Assembly (NCBI RefSeq): GCF_000004075.3
Contig: NC_026661.2
Location: forward strand, 13,420,307-13,484,306
Source: Cucumis sativus
Taxonomy: Eukaryota > Streptophyta > Magnoliopsida > Cucurbitales > Cucurbitaceae
DNA length: 64,000 nucleotides
Reading direction: 5' to 3'
Shown: positions 36,321 through 49,599 of the stretch, piece by piece
How the letters are laid out: the number at the start of each line of letters is the position of its first letter
How positions within the stretch are numbered: position 1 is the stretch's first letter
Program-made: the position numbers and the translations under genes
The notes under the pieces: model-generated
What the model saw: only the letters and a program-made list of their open reading frames with translations
Told to the model about the DNA's origin: nothing
The model's database searches: none

Positions 36321-36790
36321 TTGTTCAAATTGATTAAAGGGAATAAATTATATATGATACAATTATATATTTGAATATGATTCAAATAATAGTAATAATA
36401 TGAATAAGATTCATAAATAAACTATAGATTAAAATTAATATGAATTTGATTCATATTATAACTATATATTATATGAGAGATCTAAACCATTGGTTATATT
36501 ATATATATATATTATATATGATATAATATAAACTTTATATTATATGAGATATAATATAGTTTAAATTTATATTAACTTTATATTAATATAACTTTAAATA
36601 ATAGAATAACTCCTACCATAACTCCCTCCTCCATCATCATTTATCATTATGGTTGAGATACAATTCTTATAGTTTTGGTGTGATCTCTCTTATCTGTTTT
36701 ACAATCTCTCTATTCCAAATAGAAATTTCTAAAAAAATTTCCCTTTCACCAAACCAGAAATGTTAGTTTTTCCCTTTTCTTCCTCATTAG
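36320..36790. repeat. AT-rich block, possible LTR remnant
   Basis: Very AT-rich sequence built of (T)ATATGATTCAAATAAT-like words, including (AT)n at about 36495-36520, followed by a pyrimidine-rich stretch. It shares words with 6960-7200. It may be an LTR of one of the flanking copia fragments. No boundary evidence. Confidence 0.3.
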
Positions 36791-36799
36791 CATGTTTAA

Positions 36800-39620
36800 T
36801 TCTGTTGTATCTGATTTCGACAACTTACAAACAGACATCTCTGAATCCTAGTGATAACAATTTTGAGAGAGACGAGTTCCACTCAAGATCACTTTGCTCT
36901 TCTTATCAACCACTTCATGTTTGTCTTTACTAAAGTTGACAGAAAACCCTTGGTCATATAGTTCACTAATGCTAATTAGATTTGTAGATAACCCTTTAAC
37001 TAACCTGCCATTTTGAATATATGGAAGACCAGGTTGATTGATGGACCCTTTTTTAACTCCATCACCAAACATCAAATATCCAACATTAAATTCTTTGAAA
37101 TCAGTAAAGAATGCAGTATTACTCGTTATATGTCTCGAGCAGCCAATGTCAAAATATCAGTCTATAGCTTCGAACTATGAACAGAAGTAAGTGCAACGTT
37201 ACACCTATTGGTTTCTATAATGCTTTTCGGTCTCCATTCAATCTTGAGAGTTATCCATGTAACGCTCTTTCTAACAAATCTCCAGTTTGAGTAGAAATCA
37301 TGTAAACGATAACAAAATAGTCGTATGTAACTAGGTCTTCCACATAAATGACATACTCATTTCTGTCTTTTGTTTTTAACAATAGACCATTCTTCTTTGA
37401 CCATAAGAACTTATGTGTCATTGTTAACATTACTAGAGCTCGGACAAACATAATGGAAGAATTTCTTCCATATGAACAATGTTTAGAAAAATCTAGCATC
37501 TTTTTATCACTCCCTGGTTTCCTATCATCCAAAATACTATCCATAACTCTTTGTCCTGAATGTGAGCATCTTAACTAATTTAGAAAGAGACTCAAAATCA
37601 TGACAAGCTTCCTTCATTTTCATTTTGAGAATAGCAATAGTTGACATGAGACGATGATTATCCTCCATAAAATCTTGTATTCTTTCTTTCTATTGTTTCA
37701 AAACAATTTGGTCTTCTTTCCATTTCCTGACGAAATCATCTACGTCTGGAGTAACACGAGATGAAGATCCCTGATGGTCAATACATGTAACAGTCTCCTT
37801 CTACCCACTAGATCAACCATCTTTAGCAGGCTCATTTCTGCAGTAATACTAATAAGGGATCTACTAAATTCCTTAGACTCATTATCTAACGAAGCTTCAT
37901 CGTCAGACAAGGTGACTGTTAAACTTTTTTTTTTTTTTTCCGTTTCAGAAACGTAGCACACTCAGCTTGATAATGCCCAAAACCATCACATTCATGACAT
38001 ATGATACTTCTATCGCGTCTATCAATTTTAGAGAACCCAAATGCTTTGTCTCCTCTCACATTCTCCCTTCTTCTGTTCAAACCGATGTTATTGTTTGAAC
38101 TAGAAGAGGAAGTATTAAAATCATGATTGTTGTAATTTTTATAATTTTCAATGTGCTTATGAAATTTACTTCGAAGTTTTGACATTTGTTTAGTTAGAAT
38201 GATAATTATTGACTCTGCCAAGTTTTCTTCGCTAGCTTGTTCTTTTTTAGGTTGAGACACATCCTCCCTTATTGATTGAAAAGCAAGGTCATACTTCTTT
38301 TTGGAATTGCCTTCTCCCAGGTTTAATTCAAATATTCTCAGTGATCCGAATAATTCATCAAATTTCATTGTAGTACCATCGTTTGCTTCTTCTATAGTCG
38401 TGACTTTCATGTTGAAACGTTGAGGAAGAGTCTGCAGCACTTTTCTCATCAGTTTTGTATCTGACATCTTTTCTCCTAGGGCAAAAAACTCATTCTCAAT
38501 GTCCAGGACATGACCATTAAATTCAGCAATTAATTCATCATTAGACATTTTGAGTGCTTTAAATCGTGACGTTAGAATCTGCAATCGTGACATCTTCACT
38601 TTGAAGGTTCCTTCGTAAGCCACTTCAAAGAATCTTCATGCTTCCTTAGCAGATGTGTATGTGTTAATTAATTCAAACACATTTTGGTCTACACCATTAA
38701 AGAGGGCACTCAAGGCACATAATTCCCGAAAGCTGCTTCATCTTTTGCACACAACCACGTAAGTTCAGGTTTAAGAGACACTTTAGTAGCCCCATCTTTC
38801 TCAGTTGGATTCTCCCATCTAGAAACAACAGATTTTCAAGACTTGCTATCAATCGAGTCTAAGAAGATTATCCTTCTTACTTTCCAATAGGCATAGTTTG
38901 ATTCGTAAAAAACAGAAGGTCTGGTAGTTGAATTTACTTAATGAATCTGGTCCATTTTGTCAATTTTCTATTTAACTCGCTCTGATACCAAATGAGAAAA
39001 CACACTTAGTTATTATTGTACTTTGAGTTGTACCTCGTGTTAATAACAGTAGAAATAACTACAGTAACATATGAAAAGCATAGAAGACACATCAAACTTT
39101 TGGTAACCCAATTCGATAACTTGTCATCTACATTGGGGGTCCTAAAACCATGATAGAAGATCATATATTGCATTTGTAGTAATTGACAATTACAATAATG
39201 TATGACTGAAGGTACAACACTCTAAACATAAAACAACGTGTTGTCCATGGACTGATTTACAAACATCAGAACTAAGAATTGTATGAAAACAAAGGATGAC
39301 TCTCCCTTAATCAATAACCACTTGCAATATCCTTGTTGAGTATTTTTTGTACCCATCAATCTCCTATCTTCATCTTACTAAATTAATCTCTTTTCTACCC
39401 AGTAGAATAGCACAGTAGAATAGCCAAGCAAGAACTTACGGCAAATCAGGAATATATCACCCATGATACTTTTGGGAAAGACCCTTGTTTTCTTCAACAC
39501 GCCACACTCAACACAATATCCAATAATATGATCATGTAACCAGAAAATAATAGTCGCAATCCCAACAAATCGAGAATGAAGGCATCGTATAACAAGTAGC
39601 TTAAAAGGTCGAACAACCAA
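36800..39620 (-). mobile_element. Second copia element, 5' LTR, primer-binding site, gag and protease region
   Basis: At 38976-38990 the minus strand reads TGGTATCAGAGCGAG, an excellent initiator-tRNA primer-binding site. LTR sequence therefore begins at 38991 and extends to roughly 39620. Gag runs from about 38955 to 37919, and a pre-integrase-type segment (LVKGLSTNLISISELYDQGF) lies at 37075-36848. Integrase and reverse transcriptase are missing on the left, where another element joins. The 38640-38955 part of gag has stops. Confidence 0.8.
37919..38623 (-). pseudogene. Copia gag (UBN2) with zinc knuckle
   Basis: A 234-codon open stretch contains the UBN2 gag fold (KMSRLQILTSRFKALKM, then IEEANDGTTMKFDELFGSL). 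A CCHC knuckle, CHECDGFGHYQAEC, sits near its end, followed by a poly-Lys run. The true gag start is further upstream beyond stop codons, so this is a broken copy despite the open frame. Confidence 0.8.
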
Positions 39621-39639
39621 ATTTGAACCAAAATAAAAT

Positions 39640-40484
39640 AATTAAAACAAATAAAGGAAGGTAAATGTTAAAAGAAAGAAAGAAGAAAAAACCCTCAAAT
39701 TATTCCACTTCATTGAGGTATGTCTCAGAAATCCCACTCCAATATAAAACAAAGTTGTGATAAATATTCGAATTAAATCAAGTTGAGATGGAACTCGTAA
39801 GTGCACGTTTGACCCAAATTCAAACCAATTTTTGTGGATTTGGATTTTTTATTTCACAACTTAAATTAACATAAGATCTCATTCAAATTTCTCAACAATT
39901 TGGAATATATATTCCAAATTTTCTATTACCGAAAATTCATTTGAGATTTAATTACACCCCAAAATTCAAAACTAAATTCAATTAAAATAGTTCGGGTTGA
40001 AATTCTATTCTGCTCCAAATCATTAAAACATGGGGTAAGTTCAAGTTAAATCAAAGCTAATTTCGAGAAGGAGCTTTCATTTTACTTCAAAATTTGAGCA
40101 TATTCGTAAGTGGAAGAGTTCAATTTAGGTCCAAACTAAAATTTTGGATTGAATTCAAATTATGTTTATGGTCAAATTCTTCCCAAGCCAAAATGTGGCA
40201 TGATCCAAATATGTTATGTAAAATCAACATTTGGAATAAAACTGAAATCATATTCCAAATATAAACCAAGATTCAAGTTTCCATCAAAATTTTGGCCTGT
40301 TCGAAAGTGTAGCCTAAATTAATATTTTGGCTCACTTCAAGCATGCACCACGTCAAGATTGAAATGAAGACGAAGGCAAACTCAAAATTATACAAATTTT
40401 CATTAAAAATTGAACATATTCCAAATCTAAAAAAATGTCAAGAGTTCGGTATACTATTCAAAATTCAATTTGCAATTAAAGTAG
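39640..40484. other. Intergenic AT-rich DNA
   Basis: Repetitive-looking sequence with many loosely related CAAATTCAAATT-type words. No gene or element boundary could be identified. Confidence 0.5.
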
Positions 40485-40762
40485 GGGATAGTTGCAAATT
40501 TAACAATTAAATTCAAATTAATTAAGTATATAGCACAATTTTAAAAATTTGCAAATATAGTAAAATTGGTCAAATTCTATCAATGATATAAGTCTATCAC
40601 TGATAGACTATGTTGCAAATATTGGTCTATCACTGATATATTATATAAAGTCTATCAGCGATACAAGTCTATCAGAAATAGTTTTGCTATATTTCCAATT
40701 TTTAAAAAATGTTGCTATATCTTTAGTTATTATTGCTAAAATAGTCATCCACTGTAATTTTT
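40485..40762. mobile_element. Fold-back MITE, copy 1 (9-bp target duplication)
   Basis: A 278-bp element flanked by perfect 9-bp repeats TTAAAGTAG (40476-40484 and 40763-40771). Both arms carry inverted versions of ATATAGCA...TTTTAAAAA...TTGCAAATATAG. The centre has several TCTATCACTGATAGA palindromes. No coding capacity. The 9-bp duplication suggests mobilisation by a Mutator-like transposase. Confidence 0.8.
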
Positions 40763-41107
40763 TTAAAGTAGACCATAAATTTTCTACTTTAGTTCAAATA
40801 AAAAACCACTCCCAAATAAGAAAGTCAACGAGTGAAATTCATCTTTTGCTAACAAATTTTCAGACAAAACTTTCAACTAGATTCTCATATTTGGATCAAA
40901 ATGATACATCAAAGTAGAGGAATCAAAATCATACTTTGATTTCATCTTTTTTTCTTAGATTCAGACACAGTATATAGACGTGCATAAATCTCACAAGGAG
41001 ATATTTGTTAAATGAGACATTTCAGCCAATTAAATTCAGTCGCATCATTACAATGAAAATTAAGCTCATCATGAAAATTATAAATGAATTGGATCAAGTA
41101 ATTAAAA

Positions 41108-41361
41108 AGGATAGTTACAAATCTAACAATTAAATTCAAATTAATTAAGTATATAGCACAATTTTAAAAAATTTATAAATATAGCAAAATTTGTCAAATT
41201 CTATCAATTATATAAGTCTATCACTGATAGACAATGTTGCAAATATTGGTCTATCGCAACATGGTCTATCAGTGATAGTTTTGTTATATTTGCAATTTTT
41301 TTAACAATGTTGCTATATCCTTAATTATTATTGCTAAAATAGTCATCTATTGCAATTTCCC
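41108..41361. mobile_element. Fold-back MITE, copy 2 (9-bp target duplication)
   Basis: A 254-bp relative of the copy at 40485, flanked by perfect 9-bp repeats TAATTAAAA (41099-41107 and 41362-41370). Termini are AGGATAGTTACAA and, inverted, GGGAAATTGCAAT. It has the same inner arms and the same TCTATCAGTGATAG palindromes. Confidence 0.82.
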
Positions 41362-41899
41362 TAATTAAAATGGTTTGGTCTAACCTAATTTAAGTCCATG
41401 ATAGAAATTTGGGCTCAAGTCCAAGTCCAAGTCTATTAGGCAACTGAGTTCAAGTTAGGGATGTAAAATATAGATTGAACTCGAGTAACCTGAACTATCC
41501 AACTCATATTATAAGGGTTGGGTTTGGTTAAAAAAATTAATTTTTTCGGGTTGGATTGGGTCTCGAGTTGGAGGGTTGAAAATTTTGGTTCAACCTAACC
41601 CAACCTGAATTAATATTATATATATATATATATTATTTAATAAAAAAACAAACCAAGTCTATAGACTTTGAATTTATTGTATGAAATATTGAATTATGTA
41701 TGTTTGAAATTTAAATATAACAATTTTGAATTTTTAAGACTAAAGCACTCAAGTTCTAAAGATTGAAACTTTGGAGCTCTCAAATTCTAGGACGAAAGTT
41801 CTAAAGTTCTTAAGATCCAAAAATTCGTATGATCAAAGCTCTTAAGATCTAAAGAATATAACTCTCTCGAAGTTGGATCCAAGTAAATTAGCAAGTTAG

Positions 41900-42070
41900 A
41901 AACATATCCAAACTAATCATCTAAACTAAAGATTGATCCTCCAAGAAAGTTCATTAAGTCAAAAGGTTGATTCTCCAAAAGATCAACAAGTCAACGACTG
42001 GTCCAACATGATCATCAAGTCCAAAGGACGATCACTAGGAAGATCATTAAGCTCAAGTGTCGATTATCCA
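41900..42070. repeat. Degenerate ~36-bp tandem repeat
   Basis: Units of the form GATCATCAAGTCCAAAGGACGATC...CCAAGAA recur about five times with much divergence. The block runs on from 41740-41900, where AAGTTCTAAAG-type words repeat. Such arrays occur inside LTR-retrotransposon noncoding regions; no coding is left here. Confidence 0.5.
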
Positions 42071-42918
42071 AGAAAATTGAAAAGTTTTAAAAATTAAAGT
42101 TTATTTTTCGAGAGAAAACATCACATAATCATATATTAGAGATTCTACTCACTATACTGAAATTAATACAAATACAAAGTTCAAATTCCTCGTATCAAAT
42201 TTATTTGAAAATCTCATGCGAACACTCCCTTTTTTTATAAATTTGTTTAAATTTGATTTATTTCCACAAAGTATGGTTTGTTGGATCTTATGGACAGAAA
42301 ACTACTTCCATAAGAAAGTTAATATGTCATATCCTAGAAGACAATTACTCGTTAAACTCCAACATTAGAGTGAGTAAAATTGTCTTAAAGAAACAACGTG
42401 AATTCATTGAACTCGGGTTTTATTGAATATACTAGATTGTATAATTTCTAAAATCTAGATTGTATAATTTCTAATTTATTTATCATATTATTTACGTAAC
42501 AATTACATCCCTTTATATGGCCTCAAAATGAAACCTTAGGCATTGTAAGAGTTCATTTTTCAACTTTATGATTGTAATAGGCTGTTGTAACCTACAAAGC
42601 AAATAAACTTAAAAATACATTAAATAGACACCATACATCCGAAAATATTTAGTTTTAATCCTTCAACCATGAATTTGTATTCGTGCAAAGAGTAAATGAA
42701 GCCTCACTTGAAGTAGCTTGTGAAGTCTTTGTTCCTTAGATCAAGCTTGATTCTTCTGTAATTCCTTGCTCTTGTTTTCATTAAAACTAACTTTTTCTTA
42801 TTATAAATTTAAACAACAGGTAGGGAGGGTTCAGTAATCTCGACATCTTTCTTTAAATTCATATGTATAGTCGAGATGCGCTTTTGTTCATATCAATTCA
42901 ACTTGAGATAAAAAATGA

Positions 42919-45900
42919 TCAAGAAACTAAGAGCTCAGACTTTCTTAGCCAGAATTGATCAAACCTCTGCTTAGCATACTCAAAGTAGTCAAAATCAATC
43001 TTGTTTACGTGGCTCTACATGAAAATTCAAAGCAAACATAGTTGTTTAGTCTAAACACGATTCTAAAACATATCTATTGTTTCAATCTAAAAATTGGATT
43101 TAAAAAAAGTAAAGTATAGAAATATTGAATAGTTATGATATGAAATTATTAAAGTATTTTTAACGGACGAAAAGTTGTTATTACATTTTAAAATTACTTC
43201 CGAGAATGCCCTAAAATTAGATTGTGTGGAGAGAAGTTATAAGAAGAATGAAGTACTCACTGAAATGATAGCCCACAATCCCCAAAAGAGATGATTTGCT
43301 AAAGTGTATCTCTCAGCATCCTCTAGTAGCTTCTCCACTTCTTCTTCCTTGTGATCATTTTCACCTGTTTTCACTACAAGGCATCAATTTTCATTCTAAA
43401 TAAGTTTTCTGATTCAAAATAAAAGTATCTTTTAGCTTTTTTTTTTTTTTTTTTTTTAAATGAATCAATTTTTGCCCCTGGCTATCAATTCTCATATTAC
43501 TCTTTTAATATTATCAAAAATAGACTCTAGATTTAGTTAAACCATGCAATTTATATCATTTATTCATTTTGTTGATTTACACTCTTATTCTATACAAACA
43601 AAAAAATAACGTATAAATCATTGGGTTCGGGTGATTTCAGACGTATAATGTATAATTGACATTTTAAAATAACAATAAAGTTAGGAATAAGCATGATACG
43701 AGCTAAAAAAAAGACAATTAAATATCCAAGTAGGCCTAGAAAAGGTTGGTTTGAGTCAGGCTCAAGCCAAAGGCCAAGTCCAAAGTCACACTTGAAGTCC
43801 AGAATATAGCTTGAATAAGTTCGATCGAAGTCAAAGGCTAACCCTTTCATTTGGCAAGCCCTAACCCATTTAAATTGAGAGATAACCTATCTCATCTAGT
43901 ATATTAGGAAACTCATATCTTAATCCTAAATTGGACAAAATAAACCATATATCAAATTCACTTCACAAGCTAACTTAAAGTCTGTTTGGATTATTTATAG
44001 AAAAAATGTCTTTCAAGAATACATTTTCTTTAAGATGAGTTTAAAATTTAAACAGATAAATGTTTGGTTAAATTTTTTTTCAAGTAAACGTTTATATACA
44101 TATTTTTCTCAAAATTTGGTTATGAGTATTTTCTTCAAAATGGATTATTTTTCAATCTTATTTTTTTAAAATGTATTTTGAAAAGTTACCACACACCTCA
44201 ATTTTTTTTTAAAATGATTTCTTTTCAAATTTAAACACTTTAAAAGGTAATCCAAACACACTCTTAGCCTTTCGACTTTCTCTTTCTTATAATATTCTCT
44301 TGTTGGTTTACAAATTCAACCGTTAGTGCCACATAAGGGTCGGGTGCATTTTCCCTTAACCAAAATTTGGCATCAACATTAATAAAAATATTTATAAAAT
44401 ATAATAACATTTCAGATTCTATTAATGAAAATGATAGACTTCGGAATAGATTCCTATTAGTAATATTAATTGACACTAATTCGGTGTTTATTAACGATAG
44501 ATTTGAAATTTTATTATATTTTATAAATAATTTGGTTTGTTTTGTTATATTTAGAAAGATGTATTCATAATATTATATTATATTAAGAGTTGCTTGCAAA
44601 ATTATGAAAAAAAACTTATGATAATAGAACTCATGTCACTATATTTTTTAAATTGTAAAAGTAGCAAATTTAAAATCGATAACTCTCTCGAAACCTCTGA
44701 TCACTGTCTAATATTACTAATTACTTGTTATATTTGTCATATTTGCAATATGAAAAAAAAAAAAAAAAGTGTCATCATATATTTTTTTTATTCAATTCCA
44801 TTTTTCTTATATTAATATCATTATTATTGTTATTATTATTATTATTTGAAAATAAAATGGACAGGATTGTAGAGATTTAAAAGAAAGAATAGAAAAACTG
44901 GAAAAGGAAGGGAAATTTTGTTTTTACCTGATGTGCCCAGATATGCACTAACAAATCTTTTACGTTCCTCAACATCTGCCATTTTACACATCTTTTAAAT
45001 ATTTATGAATATATTTCAATGATTTTAACAATCATAAAGTTAATAATGACATTCAATCAAACATTTCCCATTTAATTCTATTAGGAACAAAAGATAGCAA
45101 TATATTTTCGGGTTTTCATTTTTTAATTTTATGCCGCAAATTTATACAAACATTCTCATCATTTAAATTCTTAAAATATATTCTGATTTTAAAAATAATA
45201 GGATGGAACCACCGAAATAATTTTTTAAATGTATTTTAAACCACTATTATAAAATATATTTAAAATTAATATAAAATTTTGCAAAATATTTTTTTCTTAA
45301 ATCAATAATCATTTTAAATTTCGATCTATCCAGTTTTGGAATTACTTTTCAAATGCTTTTAACTCAACAGAAGAAAAAGAAAGGTGTTTTAAAGGAGAGT
45401 GTGACCTGGGTATGATGTATAGTCCAAAATATGGGGAGTCTTAGAGTGGTAATCTGCTGCCATTTCACAAAAATGATTTGCTATGTCATAAGCTATTGGG
45501 TTGTAACTTGCATACTCATAATCCTGCAAATATATGTATAAATTCATTATCTAAACTTATTTCACTCTTTTTCAATTGAGATTCATTTTAGTAAAATTGT
45601 TGTAAATGACAAAATATTAAATTGTACAGAAGTAAGTTAGATGATAATAATCTATATGTGTCTACCAACATTTATACTATTATTTATTAGTATTTTGATT
45701 CATTTTGCTATACTTGAAAAGAATTCATAATTTTATAATTTAATTTATACAAATTTTCTTTTTATTTTAGTGAAAGAACTTAGGGTGCAGTAAAAATTAA
45801 TTAGAAGTTTTGTGCGTATAAATAAATGGAGTACATGTAAAACCTATATATCTATACTCAAGAATTACTCTTTTAATTTAGTCTCACATATGTTGAGGAA

Positions 45901-48900
45901 CCAAAAGCATGGCTCTTCAAGTTTTTAATTAAAAGTAGTATTATTCTCTCAAAATGAAAAAGTTGGTATATAAAAATTCAATTCTCAACATATCGTATCT
46001 TTGGGTACATAAAATATCTTACATTATGTGGTTGGTTTTAAATTTTGTTTTTAATTGTTTTCTTATTTTAAAAAATTATTCCCAACCTTGTAATTTAAGT
46101 TAGAGAAGATTTTTATAAAACAGGATTAAAAAAATGAATGTAGTATAAAAGCTTATAAATCAAATTCATACTAATTTTTCTTTCTAAAATAGTAGTAAAA
46201 AAATCAAAATATAAATTTATTTCATATACTCTCTAGGGATCGTTTTGCTTTACTTTCTTACAAAGCTTAAATTTTAGTCTTTATAATTAAATAAATCTTA
46301 AATTCCATTCCTAAAGTTAAGTTTTTACAAAACTGATTAAATAATAATAATAATTATTGTCCATAAACATATGGTAGAAAGGCAACATAAACACGTTTCC
46401 ATAATGAATATTAAAAATGGTTATAAGTTAATACATTTTTTAAAAGTTATTAATAAATTAATAGTATGAACTAACTTTAAGATTTATTAAAAACAAAATC
46501 ACCAAAGTTGAACACGTTCAAAATCCATAACGAAAATGGTATTCTTTTTTAAAAAATAATTATATATGAATATTTTAAATTAACATTCATTTAGTGTTTT
46601 AAGCAACATTTAAAAAATTTTAAAAATTTAAAAGAAAAATGAAGAAGAGAAACTTACAATAAGGGTTAGTGATGATGTGTCTTCATCCATCATGATGTTG
46701 CCATATTGCAAGTCATTGTGACAAAAGCCAATGGGTTGAGAATCTTTTGAGAGTTCCCTTTGAAGCAAATCTATTTCCTCATCCAATTTCTCCAAGCAGA
46801 ACTCTTCCATTTCATGTGGTGAACTTAGTCTTTTGGCTTCCTTTAGCCAATTTCTGATCATATTTTTTGTGAAGAAAAACAAAATCATTGCTAATACACT
46901 TCATTTTTAATAGTTACTTAATCTTGTTTTCTTACCTAAATCATTTACCAACACATGCGTTAACTTTGTAAATTTTGATAGCCATTTGATTAAAAAAAAA
47001 AAAAATACTACTTTCTTTTCTATAAATTTTTTTATTTGTGTTATCATCTTTTAAATATTAAAGTTAAATTTTGCAAATTTTAAGTTTGTGTTTAGCCATT
47101 ATTTAATTTTTTAAAATTAAGCTTATAATTAAGTTCCTATGTTTTATGTCACTTTCTACTATTTTCAAAAACCAAGTTAAATTTTAATCTAAATTCAAAA
47201 ACTAAAAACAAAATCAAGTTAAATTTTAATCTAAATTCAAAAACTAAAAACAAAATGGTAGGTTATCAAATAAAAAAAAAAAAAAAATTAAAAGAGCTGT
47301 TTTGATTTGTGATGGAAGGTGAAATTTGGGTGTTTACCTCATTCTATCCCAAAGGACAACCGTTATTGGAGTAGGCATGTCAAGATTGTGAAACTCCCTT
47401 AATTTACTTGCTATTCGTGCTGATATTTTTGGATCTCGAAGATCTCTTGCTGATAGTGTCTGCAAATAAAAATGAAAATTAATTATTTACATCATAATGT
47501 CTTTCTTTTATATTCTTAGAATTTCTAAAAGTATTTTTCCATTAGCCATCTACGCAAATAAAATTTTAGCTAAAAACACCTTTTCTTTTAGAGAACAACA
47601 GTTAGATTGGTAAGAGAAAATTCTTTTGTTAAACATTTCATCATTAAAGTTGTTGTTGTTGCAACTTTAAAAAATTCTCCAATTAAGAAGAAGTCTTCTT
47701 TTTGTTTCCGTTTAATAACTTTGTGTTGATTGTGATCACATTTTATTTTGTGGACAAAAGTAATTACGGGTCCACAAAGGACATTTAATATCCAATGTTC
47801 CCCTTCTTCACCTCCAACTTTATCCTTATTCAGTACCTGCTCCAATCGCTTAAGTTTGAAGTCCAATACAGACGTTTAGTTAACGATAAAAAAATATAAA
47901 GATAAGTTAAGTAGTTAATTATTATTATAAAAAGTTAATTAGAGAATTGACATGAATAATGAATTAAAAAATGTGAGTTGATGCAAATAAAGATAACAAA
48001 AACCTTTTTAATTATTGGTAGCCAAGTTGTCAAATAGGCATGAGGGTTCATTATTTGTTTGTTTATAAATAAAGAGTTAGAGACTGAGATTCTCTCGATC
48101 TTTTCACAAATAAAACATTTGAAATGAACATTTGAAAAAATGAGTGAAGTTATTAAATTAGGAAATTGAACATGGTAGAGCATTAATTAAATTTTCGTTT
48201 GAAAATTTAGCAAAAATCTAAAATCTTTGTAAATATAGTAATATAGGAAAGAGTGAACAGATTCTTTTCAAAATTTTAAAATGTCCGTTAGTTTCTATAA
48301 ATTCGTCGATATCTTGTCTTTAGTAATAAGACTTATCAACTTCTTAAACCAAATAAGAAAGTTTTGAGTTAACAATTCTGACTTCTATCTAATTTTTACT
48401 AAAGTTTTGGAAAATCAAGCAAAGAATTGTTTTAGAAATTATTAAAAATTAAACTATTTACTAAAATGAAAAATGAGAAACTAACAATATTTAGTTTCAA
48501 TATAATAACATAAGTCCGCATGATCTGTTATAGTCGGAAAAAAAGATAAAATATTTACTTTTAGAAAAATTGAGATGTGTCAATTTAGCCACTACACCTA
48601 AGTTTAATTCTTGTAATGAATATCATGTCAATTTTAATGCTTGAAATGGGTAAAGGGAATAAGATATTGGTTGTTTCTTTGATTTTGGATGATTTGTTTG
48701 GTTAACTTTAGTTTATGCCACCAACATCTTAACTCAGCATCTAACTATACTAATAATCACAAGTTGTATCCAAGAGAAAGAAAAAAAAAAGACTTTTGTT
48801 TTTCTCAAAAGGGAGAGAAATGGAAAACGTCAACATCCAAATAAAGTTGAAGAGAGTAGAATTTACATACCTTGGCATTGATGAACTCTTCAATTCTTCC

Positions 48901-49227
48901 ATGAGAGAATCGCCCAAGAAGACGAGGTCCACGGCCATGTTTCGACACGCATTCAAACGTTCTGATCTCATCATCTCTATTGAAGAAAATCTCAGTTCCT
49001 TCTCCGTACACTCTCACCACAACCTTCCGTGGTTCATCACCACTTCTTGAACTCATCCATTTCATTTCGTACACTTCGTTCGTCATCGCTCCTGTTAATC
49101 GACTCACTTCCAAACCTTCTTCCATCTCCTCGATTTTGTCTCCCCATTCCGATGCTACCGCCCTAAGCAATTTCTTTAATTCCTCTGGCAAATTGCCTTT
49201 TGTGATTCCTTTCGATTTTATTGCCAT
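42919..49227 (-). CDS. Choline kinase (choline/ethanolamine kinase family)
   Basis: Seven exons on the minus strand: 48871-49227, 47338-47459, 46658-46853, 45406-45523, 44928-44975, 43261-43364, 42919-43014 (1041 bp, 346 residues, stop TGA at 42919-42921). All introns are GT-AG with closing phases. The enzyme phosphorylates choline with ATP, the first step of the CDP-choline route to phosphatidylcholine, in the cytosol. Diagnostic motifs are [14 protein letters not shown] (nucleotide loop), the phosphotransferase signature [14 protein letters not shown] (H205, N206, D207) and the choline-kinase motif [20 protein letters not shown] (226-245), then YLANHLFW-like [14 protein letters not shown] likely 5'-leader intron spans 49239-49598: the acceptor is 11 bp upstream of the ATG and the donor GTAAGT sits next to 49599. 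Length matches Arabidopsis choline kinases. Arabidopsis At4g09760 neighbours RH39 and the SDR homologue, supporting orthology. Confidence 0.92.
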
Positions 49228-49599
49228 TTTTACAACTCCTGAAAAGTGAAATTGGATCTTGTGATACTGAAATTTCGGTGGAGCTTTTGACTGTAGACTC
49301 GATTTTGATGAAATTGAAGAGGAACGGAATTTGATTGTATTCGAATTGAATAACAGAGATGATATCATATAGAAACTGATTTGAATCAAAATTATATTCA
49401 CAAATCAACGAAAACACACAAAATTCCTCAAGCCAAGGAAAAAAGTAGTCTAAAATTGAGAAAGTAGAAGAGATCGTAAATGGCTAGAAGAAATGGATTG
49501 ATTATATCTGATGAACAGAGTGACTCTAAGGAGGCAAGATGCAAATAGAAAAACAGTCTGAAATCAATGAAGTAAGTAAAAGAGATTGAAAAACTTACT

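Noticed and set aside
41456..42520. Possible hAT ends: TAGGGATGTAAA near 41459 and TTACATCCCTT near 42505
   Set aside because: The 8-bp flanks do not match and no transposase is present; similarity of the ends could be chance.
43590..44815. Several 60-90 codon open frames in choline kinase introns
   Set aside because: AT-rich, low-complexity translations without conserved motifs.
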